This document shows positions 1 to 8,051 of a stretch of 64,000 bases of DNA, piece after piece (the first letter of the stretch is position 1; every line of letters begins with the position of its first letter). This DNA comes from Lutibacter sp. A80 (GTDB taxonomy: Bacteria > Bacteroidota > Bacteroidia > Flavobacteriales > Flavobacteriaceae): the NCBI RefSeq assembly GCF_022429645.1, contig NZ_CP092480.1:2462501-2526500 (forward strand), in the 5' to 3' direction. The position numbers were made by a program, and so were the translations under genes. The notes beneath the pieces were generated by a model. It was not told where the DNA came from. It did not search any database and worked only from the letters and a program-made list of their open reading frames with translations.

Positions 1-1
1 T

Positions 2-142
2 GGCTTGATACATGTTTCAAACCTATCTGATAAATTTGTAAGTGATGTTAATGCTATTGTTACTTTAAATCAACAAATAATTGTAAAAGTTTTAGAAGTT
101 GATGTTGCTAGAAAGCGTATTCAGCTTGCTTTAGTAAAATAA
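2..142 (+). CDS. tex: C-terminal fragment of a Tex-like S1 RNA-binding protein
   Basis: The first 46 codons of the window are open and end in TAA at 140-142. The peptide begins GLIHVSNLSDKFVSD and ends VDVARKRIQLALVK, which is the second half of an S1 (OB-fold) RNA-binding domain as found at the C terminus of Tex transcription accessory proteins; the DVARKRIQL ending is characteristic of that family. The rest of the gene lies before the window. It converges on the TonB receptor gene with only 8 bp between the stop codons. A different S1-domain protein is possible but less likely. Confidence 0.75.
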   Translation, partial: GLIHVSNLSDKFVSDVNAIVTLNQQIIVKVLEVDVARKRIQLALVK

Positions 143-150
143 ACTTAAAA

Positions 151-2604
151 TTAAATAGTTAAGTTAACCGAAATAGAAATATTACGACCTGGAGCACTAA
201 TAGAAGAAGCAAATTCTTTATAATGCACATCAAAAATATTATCTAAATTAACAAAAAAAGTAAGTTTATTATTTAATTTATAATTTGAGTTAATTCCAAA
301 GGTATTCCACTCTGGAGTTCCATAATAACTATCGGTTAACGCATTATAGGGCGTTTGTTCTACATTGTCTATTCCTTCAATTAAATTATAATCTTCTATT
401 CGTTTTTTAGCATTAAACTTCCAATTTATATTTGCTTGAAAACGGTCTTTTTCGAATCCAAATTCTAAATTAGCAAACATAGGAGGTATCGACGATAAAG
501 GTTGTTCTGTATCATACGTTTTACCTTTTGTATAAGTTAAAGAGCCTTTTGTATACCAAGTATCATTTATATTCCCTTTAAAACTAAAAGTACCACCTAA
601 AATATAGGCATTATCTTTATTTACATTTGCAACTACTATACCTTCCTCACCGTCATACATTATAGTTGAAGCATTGTTAACTTCAAAATAGTCTCTAGTA
701 ATATAATTATCTAAAAGCGTATAATAAATATTTAAACCTGTTTGAAACTTTTTACTATTAAAAAATTTTAAAACACTGGTTTCAAAACTATAAACATATT
801 CGGGTTTTAAAGCTATATTTGGAACAGTAACTTGCCCAGATTTTTCTCTTATTTTTCCAACATCATCAATATTAGGAGATCTAAATCCTGAAGAAATTAT
901 ACTATTTAATTGCCAATTTTCTGAAGGTTTATGTGCAAAACCTATAGTTGCTGTAACTGCTGAATTATTTGATGAAATATCAAAATCGGGTAACTGAATA
1001 AAAGTGTCGTCTATCCAAGTAGCTTTTAATAGCGTATTAATTACTCTTAAACCAGTATTTAATGTCGTTTTTTTATTAATATTTTGCCTGTAATTAACAT
1101 ATGAAGCTAAACTTGTATAGCTACTACCACCATCTGGATAACGAGATTGCACTGTAAAATCTCCATCAAAACCAATAACTTTATTGTCACTAACACTTAA
1201 TATTTTCCCATAAGCATTAGAATGTACTTTATTATAAGTAGCTTCAAAACCATAAGATAATATTCTATCATCTCCCTTGGTTAAGGGTACAAAAAAGTCC
1301 CCGTTTAAACTAAATACATCTACATTTTCTTTTCTATAAGAACGCTCTAAACTAGTAAATTTTCGTTGAACTCTAGATTCTTTAATATTTTGAAATGCTG
1401 CTGTAATAGATCCATTTTCTAACCATTTTTTTTCTGGTTTTATTTTTAATTGTGAAGAAATTAATAAACGTTTTTGTGGACCATAATACCATTCAGCAAA
1501 TTTCAATGCTCCGTCTGAATATTCTGTTAACTTATCAAATCTATTAATATTTGATGATTCGGAATATTGTGCATTAAAAATTATATCTGTTTTGTTAGAA
1601 ATAGGAATTACTAATTTTTGTAATAAATCTAACTGATTATAACTCGTGTTTTGTAGAATTAAATTATCTGAATTTTCAATAGGAACCTCGCTATAATAAC
1701 TATTTGTATTATTTGAATACTCATTTACTTTCCCCCAATCATCAAATCCGTGATTTCTATTTTTCCCCATTTTTAAATCGCCAAAATCACTATAAGAAAC
1801 GCTTGTAAACGAAGCCCATTTTTTATTTCTAATCTCAATATTTCCTTGAGTTGTAAATTCACTATTTATAGAGCTAAACCTTGAATACAAAGCAGTATTA
1901 ACTTGTTTTTCGGCACTTACTTTAGGTGTTTTTGTATAGTAATGAATTACACCTCCCAAAGCATCAGAGCCATACACTACAGATGATGGTCCAAAAACAA
2001 CTTCAGTTCTATCAATAATATTTGGAGACACAGTAATTGAGTTTTGTAAATGACCCATTCTATAAATAGCATTATTCATTCTAACACCATCAACAACTAA
2101 AAGTACTTTATTGGCCTCCATACCTCTTAGCACTGGACTACCACCTCCAAATTGCGATTTTTGAACTCTAATACCTGGTAAATCTGCCAATAAATCTGCC
2201 GAAGTTTGGGGCGCTAACCTTTTTATTTCTTCTTTTGAAGTTACTACTACTTGCTCGGCTATTCTACTTCTTTTTTCTTCCCCTTTTGAAGCTGATAAAA
2301 CTATTTCATCTAACAACTCAGCCTTTCTAGTTAAGTAAACTACAAATTTAACTGTTTCAAGTTCTTTTTTTAAGATTTCATATTCGATATAAGAAATATG
2401 TTTAAAAAATAGAATATCTGAATTTTTAAATGAAGATAAATTTGCAATTCCTTTTTTATTAGTAGTTATAAAATCATTATCAGTATCATTATATATTGTT
2501 ACGTTTCCAATTGGTAAATTGGAGCCTCTTTCAAGAACTTCTACCTGTTGAGCTGTTATATTTGCAGATACTAAAATAATTAAAACAATAATTATAATCC
2601 TCAT
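151..2604 (-). CDS. TonB-dependent outer-membrane receptor
   Basis: 817 residues. A signal peptide (about 1-19, ending ITAQ) is followed by a carboxypeptidase-regulatory-like beta domain (about 20-95), a plug domain (about 115-235, with LADLPGIRVQ, LRGMEANKVLLVVDGVR and VYGSDALGGVI) and a long beta-barrel ending in an aromatic and hydrophobic strand (NISISVNLTI). Such receptors import bulky ligands using TonB energy. The plug resembles the haemoglobin/haem receptor branch, but no ligand can be assigned from sequence alone. It is the last gene of a minus-strand run, 6 bp after recO, so it is probably cotranscribed with porZ and recO. Confidence 0.9.
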   Translation of the reverse strand: MRIIIIVLIILVSANITAQQVEVLERGSNLPIGNVTIYNDTDNDFITTNKKGIANLSSFKNSDILFFKHISYIEYEILKKELETVKFVVYLTRKAELLDEIVLSASKGEEKRSRIAEQVVVTSKEEIKRLAPQTSADLLADLPGIRVQKSQFGGGSPVLRGMEANKVLLVVDGVRMNNAIYRMGHLQNSITVSPNIIDRTEVVFGPSSVVYGSDALGGVIHYYTKTPKVSAEKQVNTALYSRFSSINSEFTTQGNIEIRNKKWASFTSVSYSDFGDLKMGKNRNHGFDDWGKVNEYSNNTNSYYSEVPIENSDNLILQNTSYNQLDLLQKLVIPISNKTDIIFNAQYSESSNINRFDKLTEYSDGALKFAEWYYGPQKRLLISSQLKIKPEKKWLENGSITAAFQNIKESRVQRKFTSLERSYRKENVDVFSLNGDFFVPLTKGDDRILSYGFEATYNKVHSNAYGKILSVSDNKVIGFDGDFTVQSRYPDGGSSYTSLASYVNYRQNINKKTTLNTGLRVINTLLKATWIDDTFIQLPDFDISSNNSAVTATIGFAHKPSENWQLNSIISSGFRSPNIDDVGKIREKSGQVTVPNIALKPEYVYSFETSVLKFFNSKKFQTGLNIYYTLLDNYITRDYFEVNNASTIMYDGEEGIVVANVNKDNAYILGGTFSFKGNINDTWYTKGSLTYTKGKTYDTEQPLSSIPPMFANLEFGFEKDRFQANINWKFNAKKRIEDYNLIEGIDNVEQTPYNALTDSYYGTPEWNTFGINSNYKLNNKLTFFVNLDNIFDVHYKEFASSISAPGRNISISVNLTI

Positions 2605-2610
2605 AATTAA

Positions 2611-3327
2611 TTAACTAAATATTGATTTTAAAACACTTAAAGACTTTGGTTTCTTGAAGCCACTTATATGTAATTCGAAATATTGTATTAAAATTGACAA
2701 CACATCTTGTCTATTTGAAGCACTAAAATTCACCTTATGAATTACATCAAAATTTATGCCTAACAACCTTTTAAATTGAGTTATTTTTTCTCCAGATAGA
2801 GAGCTTTTACTAGTTACTGAAGTAAAGCTTCCTTCTAGTAAATTAAAATATGGTAAATCTAAATTTTTAACTTCAGGATAAAACCCTAAATGTTTGGTTA
2901 AATTTAATAAAAAAAGTAAGTGAAAATTTGAAATAGCATCATGTGCATCTAACCACAATAACGAAGCTTCTAAATATTTAAAAAGCGATGTGTTTTCCTC
3001 TTCTTCTTTTATAGCATAATATAAAATTTCAGATAAAAACAACGTAATGGTTTGTTTTTTTATATCTGTATAAATAGAATTATAAAAATTTATAACTTCT
3101 ACTTCTCTAATAGAGTTTAAAGCACCTTTAGTATTATGGTTTGCAGTTAAATTAAGCTGCATTAACGGCTGAAAATAAGCTGCTTTAACTTTTGCCTTTT
3201 TAGCCTTTAAAACACCTTTTAACATATATGTTTTTAAGCCACTTTTTTCGGTATAGCATGTTGTTATTAAACTGGTGTCTCCATATTTAATTGAATTAAT
3301 AACAATTGCTTTGGTAGTTTCAATCAT
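2611..3327 (-). CDS. recO: DNA repair protein RecO
   Basis: 238 residues, the usual size for RecO. The N-terminal OB fold is recognisable (TTKAIVINSIKYGDTSLI, then YTEKSGLKTYMLKG), followed by the helical C-terminal domain. RecO works with RecF and RecR to load RecA on SSB-coated single-stranded DNA in gap repair. No Cys4 zinc site is visible, which is common in this family. The gene starts 2 bp after the porZ stop and ends 6 bp before the TonB receptor start, so the three genes look like one transcript. I recall a recO-porZ neighbourhood as common in Flavobacteriia. Confidence 0.9.
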   Translation of the reverse strand: MIETTKAIVINSIKYGDTSLITTCYTEKSGLKTYMLKGVLKAKKAKVKAAYFQPLMQLNLTANHNTKGALNSIREVEVINFYNSIYTDIKKQTITLFLSEILYYAIKEEEENTSLFKYLEASLLWLDAHDAISNFHLLFLLNLTKHLGFYPEVKNLDLPYFNLLEGSFTSVTSKSSLSGEKITQFKRLLGINFDVIHKVNFSASNRQDVLSILIQYFELHISGFKKPKSLSVLKSIFS

Positions 3328-3329
3328 TT

Positions 3330-5606
3330 TTAATTGATAATTGCAATTTTAGTTATTGCAGTCTGTTGCTTATCACTATCAATTAGCAATACTATATAAA
3401 TACCTGAAGCTACTTTTGTACCTGCTAAATTTGTTTTATCCCATAAAACTGTTCCTCCTGTTAACTCTTGACTTTCTTTTAAATTAGTTTCAAAAACTAA
3501 ATTACCTGCGGTATCTAAAATTTTAATATTGGTTCCTTCAGGTAAATGAGTTCCATTTCGTCCATCAATTGTTATAAATTCATTGTTTTTTGTTGATGGA
3601 TTTGGATATGCATAAACTTCAGGCAAAACATCTCCGTATTCAGATACTTTGCTATTATAGGCAACAATACCTTTTGAGGTAGCAAAATAAACTTTCCCTG
3701 ATGTTTTATCAATTTCAATATTTAAAATTGTATTTGAAGGTAGTGGAGAATTATTAATATTAAAATTCTGAAGCGTTTCATCTCCATCAGAATTTGTTTG
3801 CAAAACACCTCCACTATTTGTCCCAAACCATTTGTTGTTTGCTCCATCTACTGCAATTGAATTTACGACTTGATCTCCCAAAAGTTTTTTTGCAATACCA
3901 GCTTCATCTAAAATTATTACTGGTTCTGTTTCTATTACCGATTCTGTAAAAACTGTTTCAGGATTATATAATACAACCAATCCTTTTTGTGTTCCAATCC
4001 ATATTCTATTATTATCGTCAACTTCTATAGCCCGTACATTTGGATCTGGTAAAGAACCGTTAGAAACTTCTGTTGTTAAAGCTCTTTTTTGGTTTCCTTC
4101 TTCGTTAAAAATCAAAGCTCCATTTCTCCTAGTTCCAATCCAAATATTAGATGTTTTGTCTATAACAAGCTCATTCAACCCTAAAGCTGGGTTCGTCATT
4201 ACAGAACTCATATCAAAACCGGACCAATTTCCCTCTGTATCAAATTTTTTAATTTTTTTATCAACCCATCCATTAGCAACCCATAAATTTCCTTCTAAAT
4301 CAAAAGCTGATCCATTAATTCTTGTTCGCCATTCTAAACCACTGTTTAAATATGTCCAATGTGTAGTAATTTCATTATTTTCAACAATTAACATCCCTCC
4401 TCCCCAAGAACTTATGTATACTTTTTCAATGTTAGTTGGATCGTAAGTAACACGTACCAAATCGCTAACATTAATATTTCCATAAGGTATATTATACCAA
4501 CTATTTCCATTAAAGTGATCAACACCATAACGTCCATTTCTAGGTGCATAAGCAGTATCATACCAACCGTAAACAACCCACAAATGATTTTCTTTCACTG
4601 AAATTGAAAAAGGTAAGTTTGATACAGGACCATCTGGATGAATTTCTTCAAAGTTTGGAATATTATCTAACGTACTTTTTAAGATACCAAATTCTGCTGT
4701 ACCCAAATAAAGTAAATTACCTTCTAAATAAGCCGCATTTAAACTGTAATAAAATTGTTGATTGGTATTTGTTACATAATTTAATTTTTCTACATCATTT
4801 GTATCTATTGCGTACACATACCTTTGTGTTGCTATTGCCAAATGATCTACTGAGGCTTTTAAAGATATTATTGTTTGAGAATAGTTTTTTTGAAGTTGAA
4901 GATTATTATCTATAATTTTATATAAACTTCTACTACTTGCAGCGTAAACTTGATTATTAAATACTTCTATTGCATAAAAGTTTCCAGAATAAAGCTGAGT
5001 CCAATTATTAAAGTCTATTAAATTAGGGTTATTAATATCTGCCGTATAAATTCCATTTTCTGTTGCTGCATAAATAGTATTATCGGTTATTTTAATTTCG
5101 TTTATAATTAATTCTGATGATTGATCACCAATAAAAAAAGTGTCTCCAAATTGTAATTTATCTAGATTGTAAACAATTATTGCAAAAGAAGTTGAAATGT
5201 ATAAGTTACCGTTATATTCTGTAATATTATTTATCTGTTTATTCCCTGAATAATTAAAATTTACAATATCTTTTAAAATAGTAATATTACCATCTTCATC
5301 AATAATTTCAATCAATCCGGTTTCGTAACCAATTATTAATTTATCAAAAGTATTACTATAGTATAAACTCGAAGTAGTTTCGCCTGAAAGACCATTTACA
5401 GATGAAATTTTAGTTATTTCGTCTGTTATAACATTATATTTAAAAATTGCATTATCGACAATAGCATGGATTTGATTATCCGTTTTTATAAAATCTTTTA
5501 CATTATTGTAAGAATAGAAATCTTCCCAATTATTTGAAAAATCTACTTGAGAGCAAACCGATGTAGTTACAAGGCAAAAAACCAGTATTTGAAAAATTTT
5601 TTTCAT
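3330..5606 (-). CDS. porZ: Type IX secretion system protein PorZ (two-propeller, with CTD)
   Basis: 758 residues. Signal peptide about 1-19 (ends SVCSQ). The mature N terminus (FSNNWEDFYSYNNVKDF) and the following beta-propeller repeats (NGIYTADINN, WIGTRRNGALIF, RIWIGTQKGLVV, KWFGTNSGGVL) match the PorZ arrangement of two propellers. The last ~85 residues form a type A sorting domain (YAYPNPS, then IKILDTAGNLVFETN and VASGIYIVLLI). In Porphyromonas, PorZ is a surface part of the attachment complex that delivers anionic LPS to PorU. Membership rests on length, domain order and the recO neighbour. Another propeller protein with a T9SS tail is the alternative. Confidence 0.82.
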   Translation of the reverse strand: MKKIFQILVFCLVTTSVCSQVDFSNNWEDFYSYNNVKDFIKTDNQIHAIVDNAIFKYNVITDEITKISSVNGLSGETTSSLYYSNTFDKLIIGYETGLIEIIDEDGNITILKDIVNFNYSGNKQINNITEYNGNLYISTSFAIIVYNLDKLQFGDTFFIGDQSSELIINEIKITDNTIYAATENGIYTADINNPNLIDFNNWTQLYSGNFYAIEVFNNQVYAASSRSLYKIIDNNLQLQKNYSQTIISLKASVDHLAIATQRYVYAIDTNDVEKLNYVTNTNQQFYYSLNAAYLEGNLLYLGTAEFGILKSTLDNIPNFEEIHPDGPVSNLPFSISVKENHLWVVYGWYDTAYAPRNGRYGVDHFNGNSWYNIPYGNINVSDLVRVTYDPTNIEKVYISSWGGGMLIVENNEITTHWTYLNSGLEWRTRINGSAFDLEGNLWVANGWVDKKIKKFDTEGNWSGFDMSSVMTNPALGLNELVIDKTSNIWIGTRRNGALIFNEEGNQKRALTTEVSNGSLPDPNVRAIEVDDNNRIWIGTQKGLVVLYNPETVFTESVIETEPVIILDEAGIAKKLLGDQVVNSIAVDGANNKWFGTNSGGVLQTNSDGDETLQNFNINNSPLPSNTILNIEIDKTSGKVYFATSKGIVAYNSKVSEYGDVLPEVYAYPNPSTKNNEFITIDGRNGTHLPEGTNIKILDTAGNLVFETNLKESQELTGGTVLWDKTNLAGTKVASGIYIVLLIDSDKQQTAITKIAIIN

Positions 5607-5614
5607 AATTATTT

Positions 5615-5622
5615 CAAATATA
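5615..5622 (-). promoter_or_regulatory. -7 promoter box for the porZ-recO-receptor unit
   Basis: Minus-strand TATATTTG fits the Bacteroidota -7 consensus TAnnTTTG. It ends 9 bp before the porZ start codon, so the transcript would have almost no leader. I do not see a clear -33 TTG at the usual distance. Confidence 0.35.
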
Positions 5623-5670
5623 TCTATTAAAATTTAAAAGAAAAGCTATTTTTTATAATAAATTTGAACA

Positions 5671-5713
5671 AAAAAAAACCTTGAACATTATAAATATATT
5701 ATAATGTTCAAGG
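5671..5713 (-). terminator. Rho-independent terminator, perfect 15-bp stem
   Basis: Arms at 5679-5693 and 5699-5713 are perfectly complementary with a 5-nt loop. On the minus strand the stem is followed by eight T (complement of 5671-5678). It lies downstream of the histidine kinase gene that ends at 5922 and would end that transcript, or a separate short RNA made from 5785 onward. Confidence 0.8.
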
Positions 5714-5921
5714 AATAAATAAATCAACCCCAAAGACTTATTTAATGTTTTAATGTAAAATGTCAAAACCCCTCTTGACATTAATACACTTCAAATATAC
5801 ACTAGAAATTACATTCATTAAAAAATTGTTAATAAAAAACTATTAAAAAACTGCAAACGGTGAGTTTTAAAACACAAATGGTAAAATCCGTATGCTTAAA
5901 AACAATATAAAAGGGTGATTG
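5714..5921. other. Intergenic stretch with a small hairpin and a minus-strand -7 box
   Basis: No convincing gene. It holds an 8-bp inverted repeat (AATGTCAA at 5759-5766 and TTGACATT at 5775-5782) and a minus-strand TATATTTG box at 5792-5799. Together with the downstream terminator these could define an RNA of about 115 nt. A short ORF starting at 5781 runs into the terminator stem and is unlikely to be real. Confidence 0.35.
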
Positions 5922-7244
5922 TTAAACTAAAGGGAATTTTATTGAAACTTGAGTACCTGTTTTTGTATTAGATGATATGTCTTTTGTTAAAATGTGCACA
6001 TCTTTATTTTGATACAACATTCTTATTCTATTTTCTGTAGATTCGGCTCCAAAAAACTTACGTTTTTGGCTCATATGAGCTAATTCTTTAGCTTTATTAA
6101 TACCAATTCCATTATCTTCAACTATACAAACTACGTTTTTGCCTTCTTCTTTAATTATTAATTCTATTTTTTTATCACCTTCCAACTTCATAATTCCATG
6201 CCAAATAGCATTTTCAATAAAAGGCTGTAAAAATAGTGTTGGTACTTTAATGTTTTGTAAACTTAACTTATCGTCTACTTTAACAACATAATCAAAACTT
6301 CCACTAACTCTCATTTTTTCTAACTGAACATAAAGATCTAAAAACTCTAATTCTTCAAAAAGTGTTGAAGTAGGACTAGAAGAACTATTTAAAATTACCC
6401 GAATTAATTTTGAAAATTTTGTTATGTAGTCTGATGCTTTTTCAACTTCACTTTTAATTACAAAATTATTTATAGAGTTTAACGAATTAAATAAAAAATG
6501 TGGATTCATTTGGCTTTGGAGCACTGTCATTTTTAACTCTTCCATCTCCTTTAATTTAATAGCCAACCTAACCTCTGCATTTTTACTCTTATCTTCAATT
6601 TTCTTTATTATTGAACCAATTATAACTGAAAAAATTATTGCTTGTAACAGCAAACCTATATAAATAAATAATTTAGATTCTACTCCTATTCTATTAAAAG
6701 GTTCTTTTCCTATAAAAAGTTCTAAATAAGTAATATTTGCAAATACCACATGTATACCTGTTCCAATAATAAAATAAATTGCGGAATCACTTTTTATTTT
6801 AGTAATAATAATATAAAATGCAAATATTCCAAACAATGATAAAAAAGGCGCTACTAAAGCAAATGCCTTAATTTGAAACTGATACCCAAATAAAAATTGA
6901 ATACATATAAATGTGAATGCTAATACAACAAGTACACGTGATGATAGTACATAAAACTTATCCCATTTTAATAATTGAGCTCTAGAGTCTAACAATTCTC
7001 TAGCAAATAAAATATAAGCAGCGTAAGCTAAAATTTGTAAAGGAAAGTTTAAGTATTCAAAAACAGTTACATTTCCAACAGCAACATCTTTTATTAGATA
7101 AATACTAAAACCTAAAAGATATAAACTATAATATAAGTAAAGTTTAGATTTATTTTGGAAAAAAATTAAAATATGATATATACACAAGATAGACAACCCT
7201 CCTCTTATCCATGCGTATATTTCAGAATGATAATCTAATAACAT
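5922..7244 (-). CDS. LytS-type sensor histidine kinase with 7TM input domain
   Basis: 440 residues. The first ~215 residues form about seven hydrophobic helices, a 7TMR-DISM-like input without a large periplasmic domain. The kinase part follows: SQMNPHFLFNSLNS places the phosphorylated His at residue 249 (His_kinase family PF06580), then the ATPase N box (QPFIENAIWHGI) and G boxes (VEDNGIGIN, TGTQVSIKFP). It starts 3 bp after the LytTR regulator gene, so the two form a two-component pair transcribed regulator first. The signal sensed cannot be read from the sequence. Confidence 0.88.
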   Translation of the reverse strand: MLLDYHSEIYAWIRGGLSILCIYHILIFFQNKSKLYLYYSLYLLGFSIYLIKDVAVGNVTVFEYLNFPLQILAYAAYILFARELLDSRAQLLKWDKFYVLSSRVLVVLAFTFICIQFLFGYQFQIKAFALVAPFLSLFGIFAFYIIITKIKSDSAIYFIIGTGIHVVFANITYLELFIGKEPFNRIGVESKLFIYIGLLLQAIIFSVIIGSIIKKIEDKSKNAEVRLAIKLKEMEELKMTVLQSQMNPHFLFNSLNSINNFVIKSEVEKASDYITKFSKLIRVILNSSSSPTSTLFEELEFLDLYVQLEKMRVSGSFDYVVKVDDKLSLQNIKVPTLFLQPFIENAIWHGIMKLEGDKKIELIIKEEGKNVVCIVEDNGIGINKAKELAHMSQKRKFFGAESTENRIRMLYQNKDVHILTKDISSNTKTGTQVSIKFPLV

Positions 7245-7247
7245 TCT

Positions 7248-7985
7248 TTAATCCAAATAAAGTTTCTTAAATAACTCTGCTTTTCTATTTCTACTAATAC
7301 TTGCCGTTAAACCATTAGTCATAATTAATTCACCGCCTAAGCCTTTTAAATACTCTTTAACGTGGTGTAAGTTTATTAAATATGAATTATGAACTCTAAA
7401 AAAATGTGAAAACAAAAATTTCTTTTCAACTTCTTTAAGGGTTTTAGAAACCACAATTTGTTGTTCAGATTTTAGATAAATCGTCGTGTAACTTTTATCA
7501 GATTTTAGCATTACAACATCATCTTTATCTAACAAATAAACTTTTCCATCTGCAGAAATGTTTATTTTATCATTACTATCATTTAAATTATTTAATAGAA
7601 CTTGAAGTTTATTTTCTAATACATCACCTTTTTTAAGGTTAATAATTTTCTCCATTGAAACAATTAGTTCATCTTTATCAACGGGTTTAAGTAAATAATC
7701 TATTGCAGAAACTTTTATTGCTTTTAGAGCAAATTCATCGTGAGCTGTAGTAAAAATAAGATTAAAGTCTCTATTCTCTAATTTTTCGAGCATCGTAAAA
7801 CCGTCCATTTCTGGCATTTGGATATCCAAAAATACCACATCTGGTTTTTCTTCATTTATAATATCTATAGCTTTAACGGGAGAATTACATTTTGTAATCT
7901 CAACATTTTCTATATAATTATTTAATTTCCACTCTAATGCTTCTAAAGCATCATTTTCATCATCAACTAATAAAATTTGTAACAT
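7248..7985 (-). CDS. LytTR-family response regulator
   Basis: 245 residues. The receiver domain has the acidic pair at 8-9 (LLVDDEND), the phosphoacceptor Asp54 (VVFLDIQMPEMDG), a Thr near residue 80 (FTTAHDEFA) and Lys in YLLKPVD. The C-terminal LytTR DNA-binding domain (about 140-245) contains DKDDVVMLKSDKSYTTIYL and FFRVHNSYLINLHHVK. Such regulators bind paired direct repeats spaced about two helical turns apart. It is the partner of the 7TM kinase 3 bp downstream. No obvious target operator was seen beside it. Confidence 0.92.
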   Translation of the reverse strand: MLQILLVDDENDALEALEWKLNNYIENVEITKCNSPVKAIDIINEEKPDVVFLDIQMPEMDGFTMLEKLENRDFNLIFTTAHDEFALKAIKVSAIDYLLKPVDKDELIVSMEKIINLKKGDVLENKLQVLLNNLNDSNDKINISADGKVYLLDKDDVVMLKSDKSYTTIYLKSEQQIVVSKTLKEVEKKFLFSHFFRVHNSYLINLHHVKEYLKGLGGELIMTNGLTASISRNRKAELFKKLYLD

Positions 7986-8051
7986 TGCTTGTGGGTGATC
8001 TTAAATTATTTTAATCTGCAAGATACAACATTTGAATATATGTTCAAACAG

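Noticed and set aside
5680-5781. Minus-strand ORF starting MSRGVLTFYI
   Set aside because: It reads through the perfect terminator stem and its T run, so translation of a real product is unlikely.
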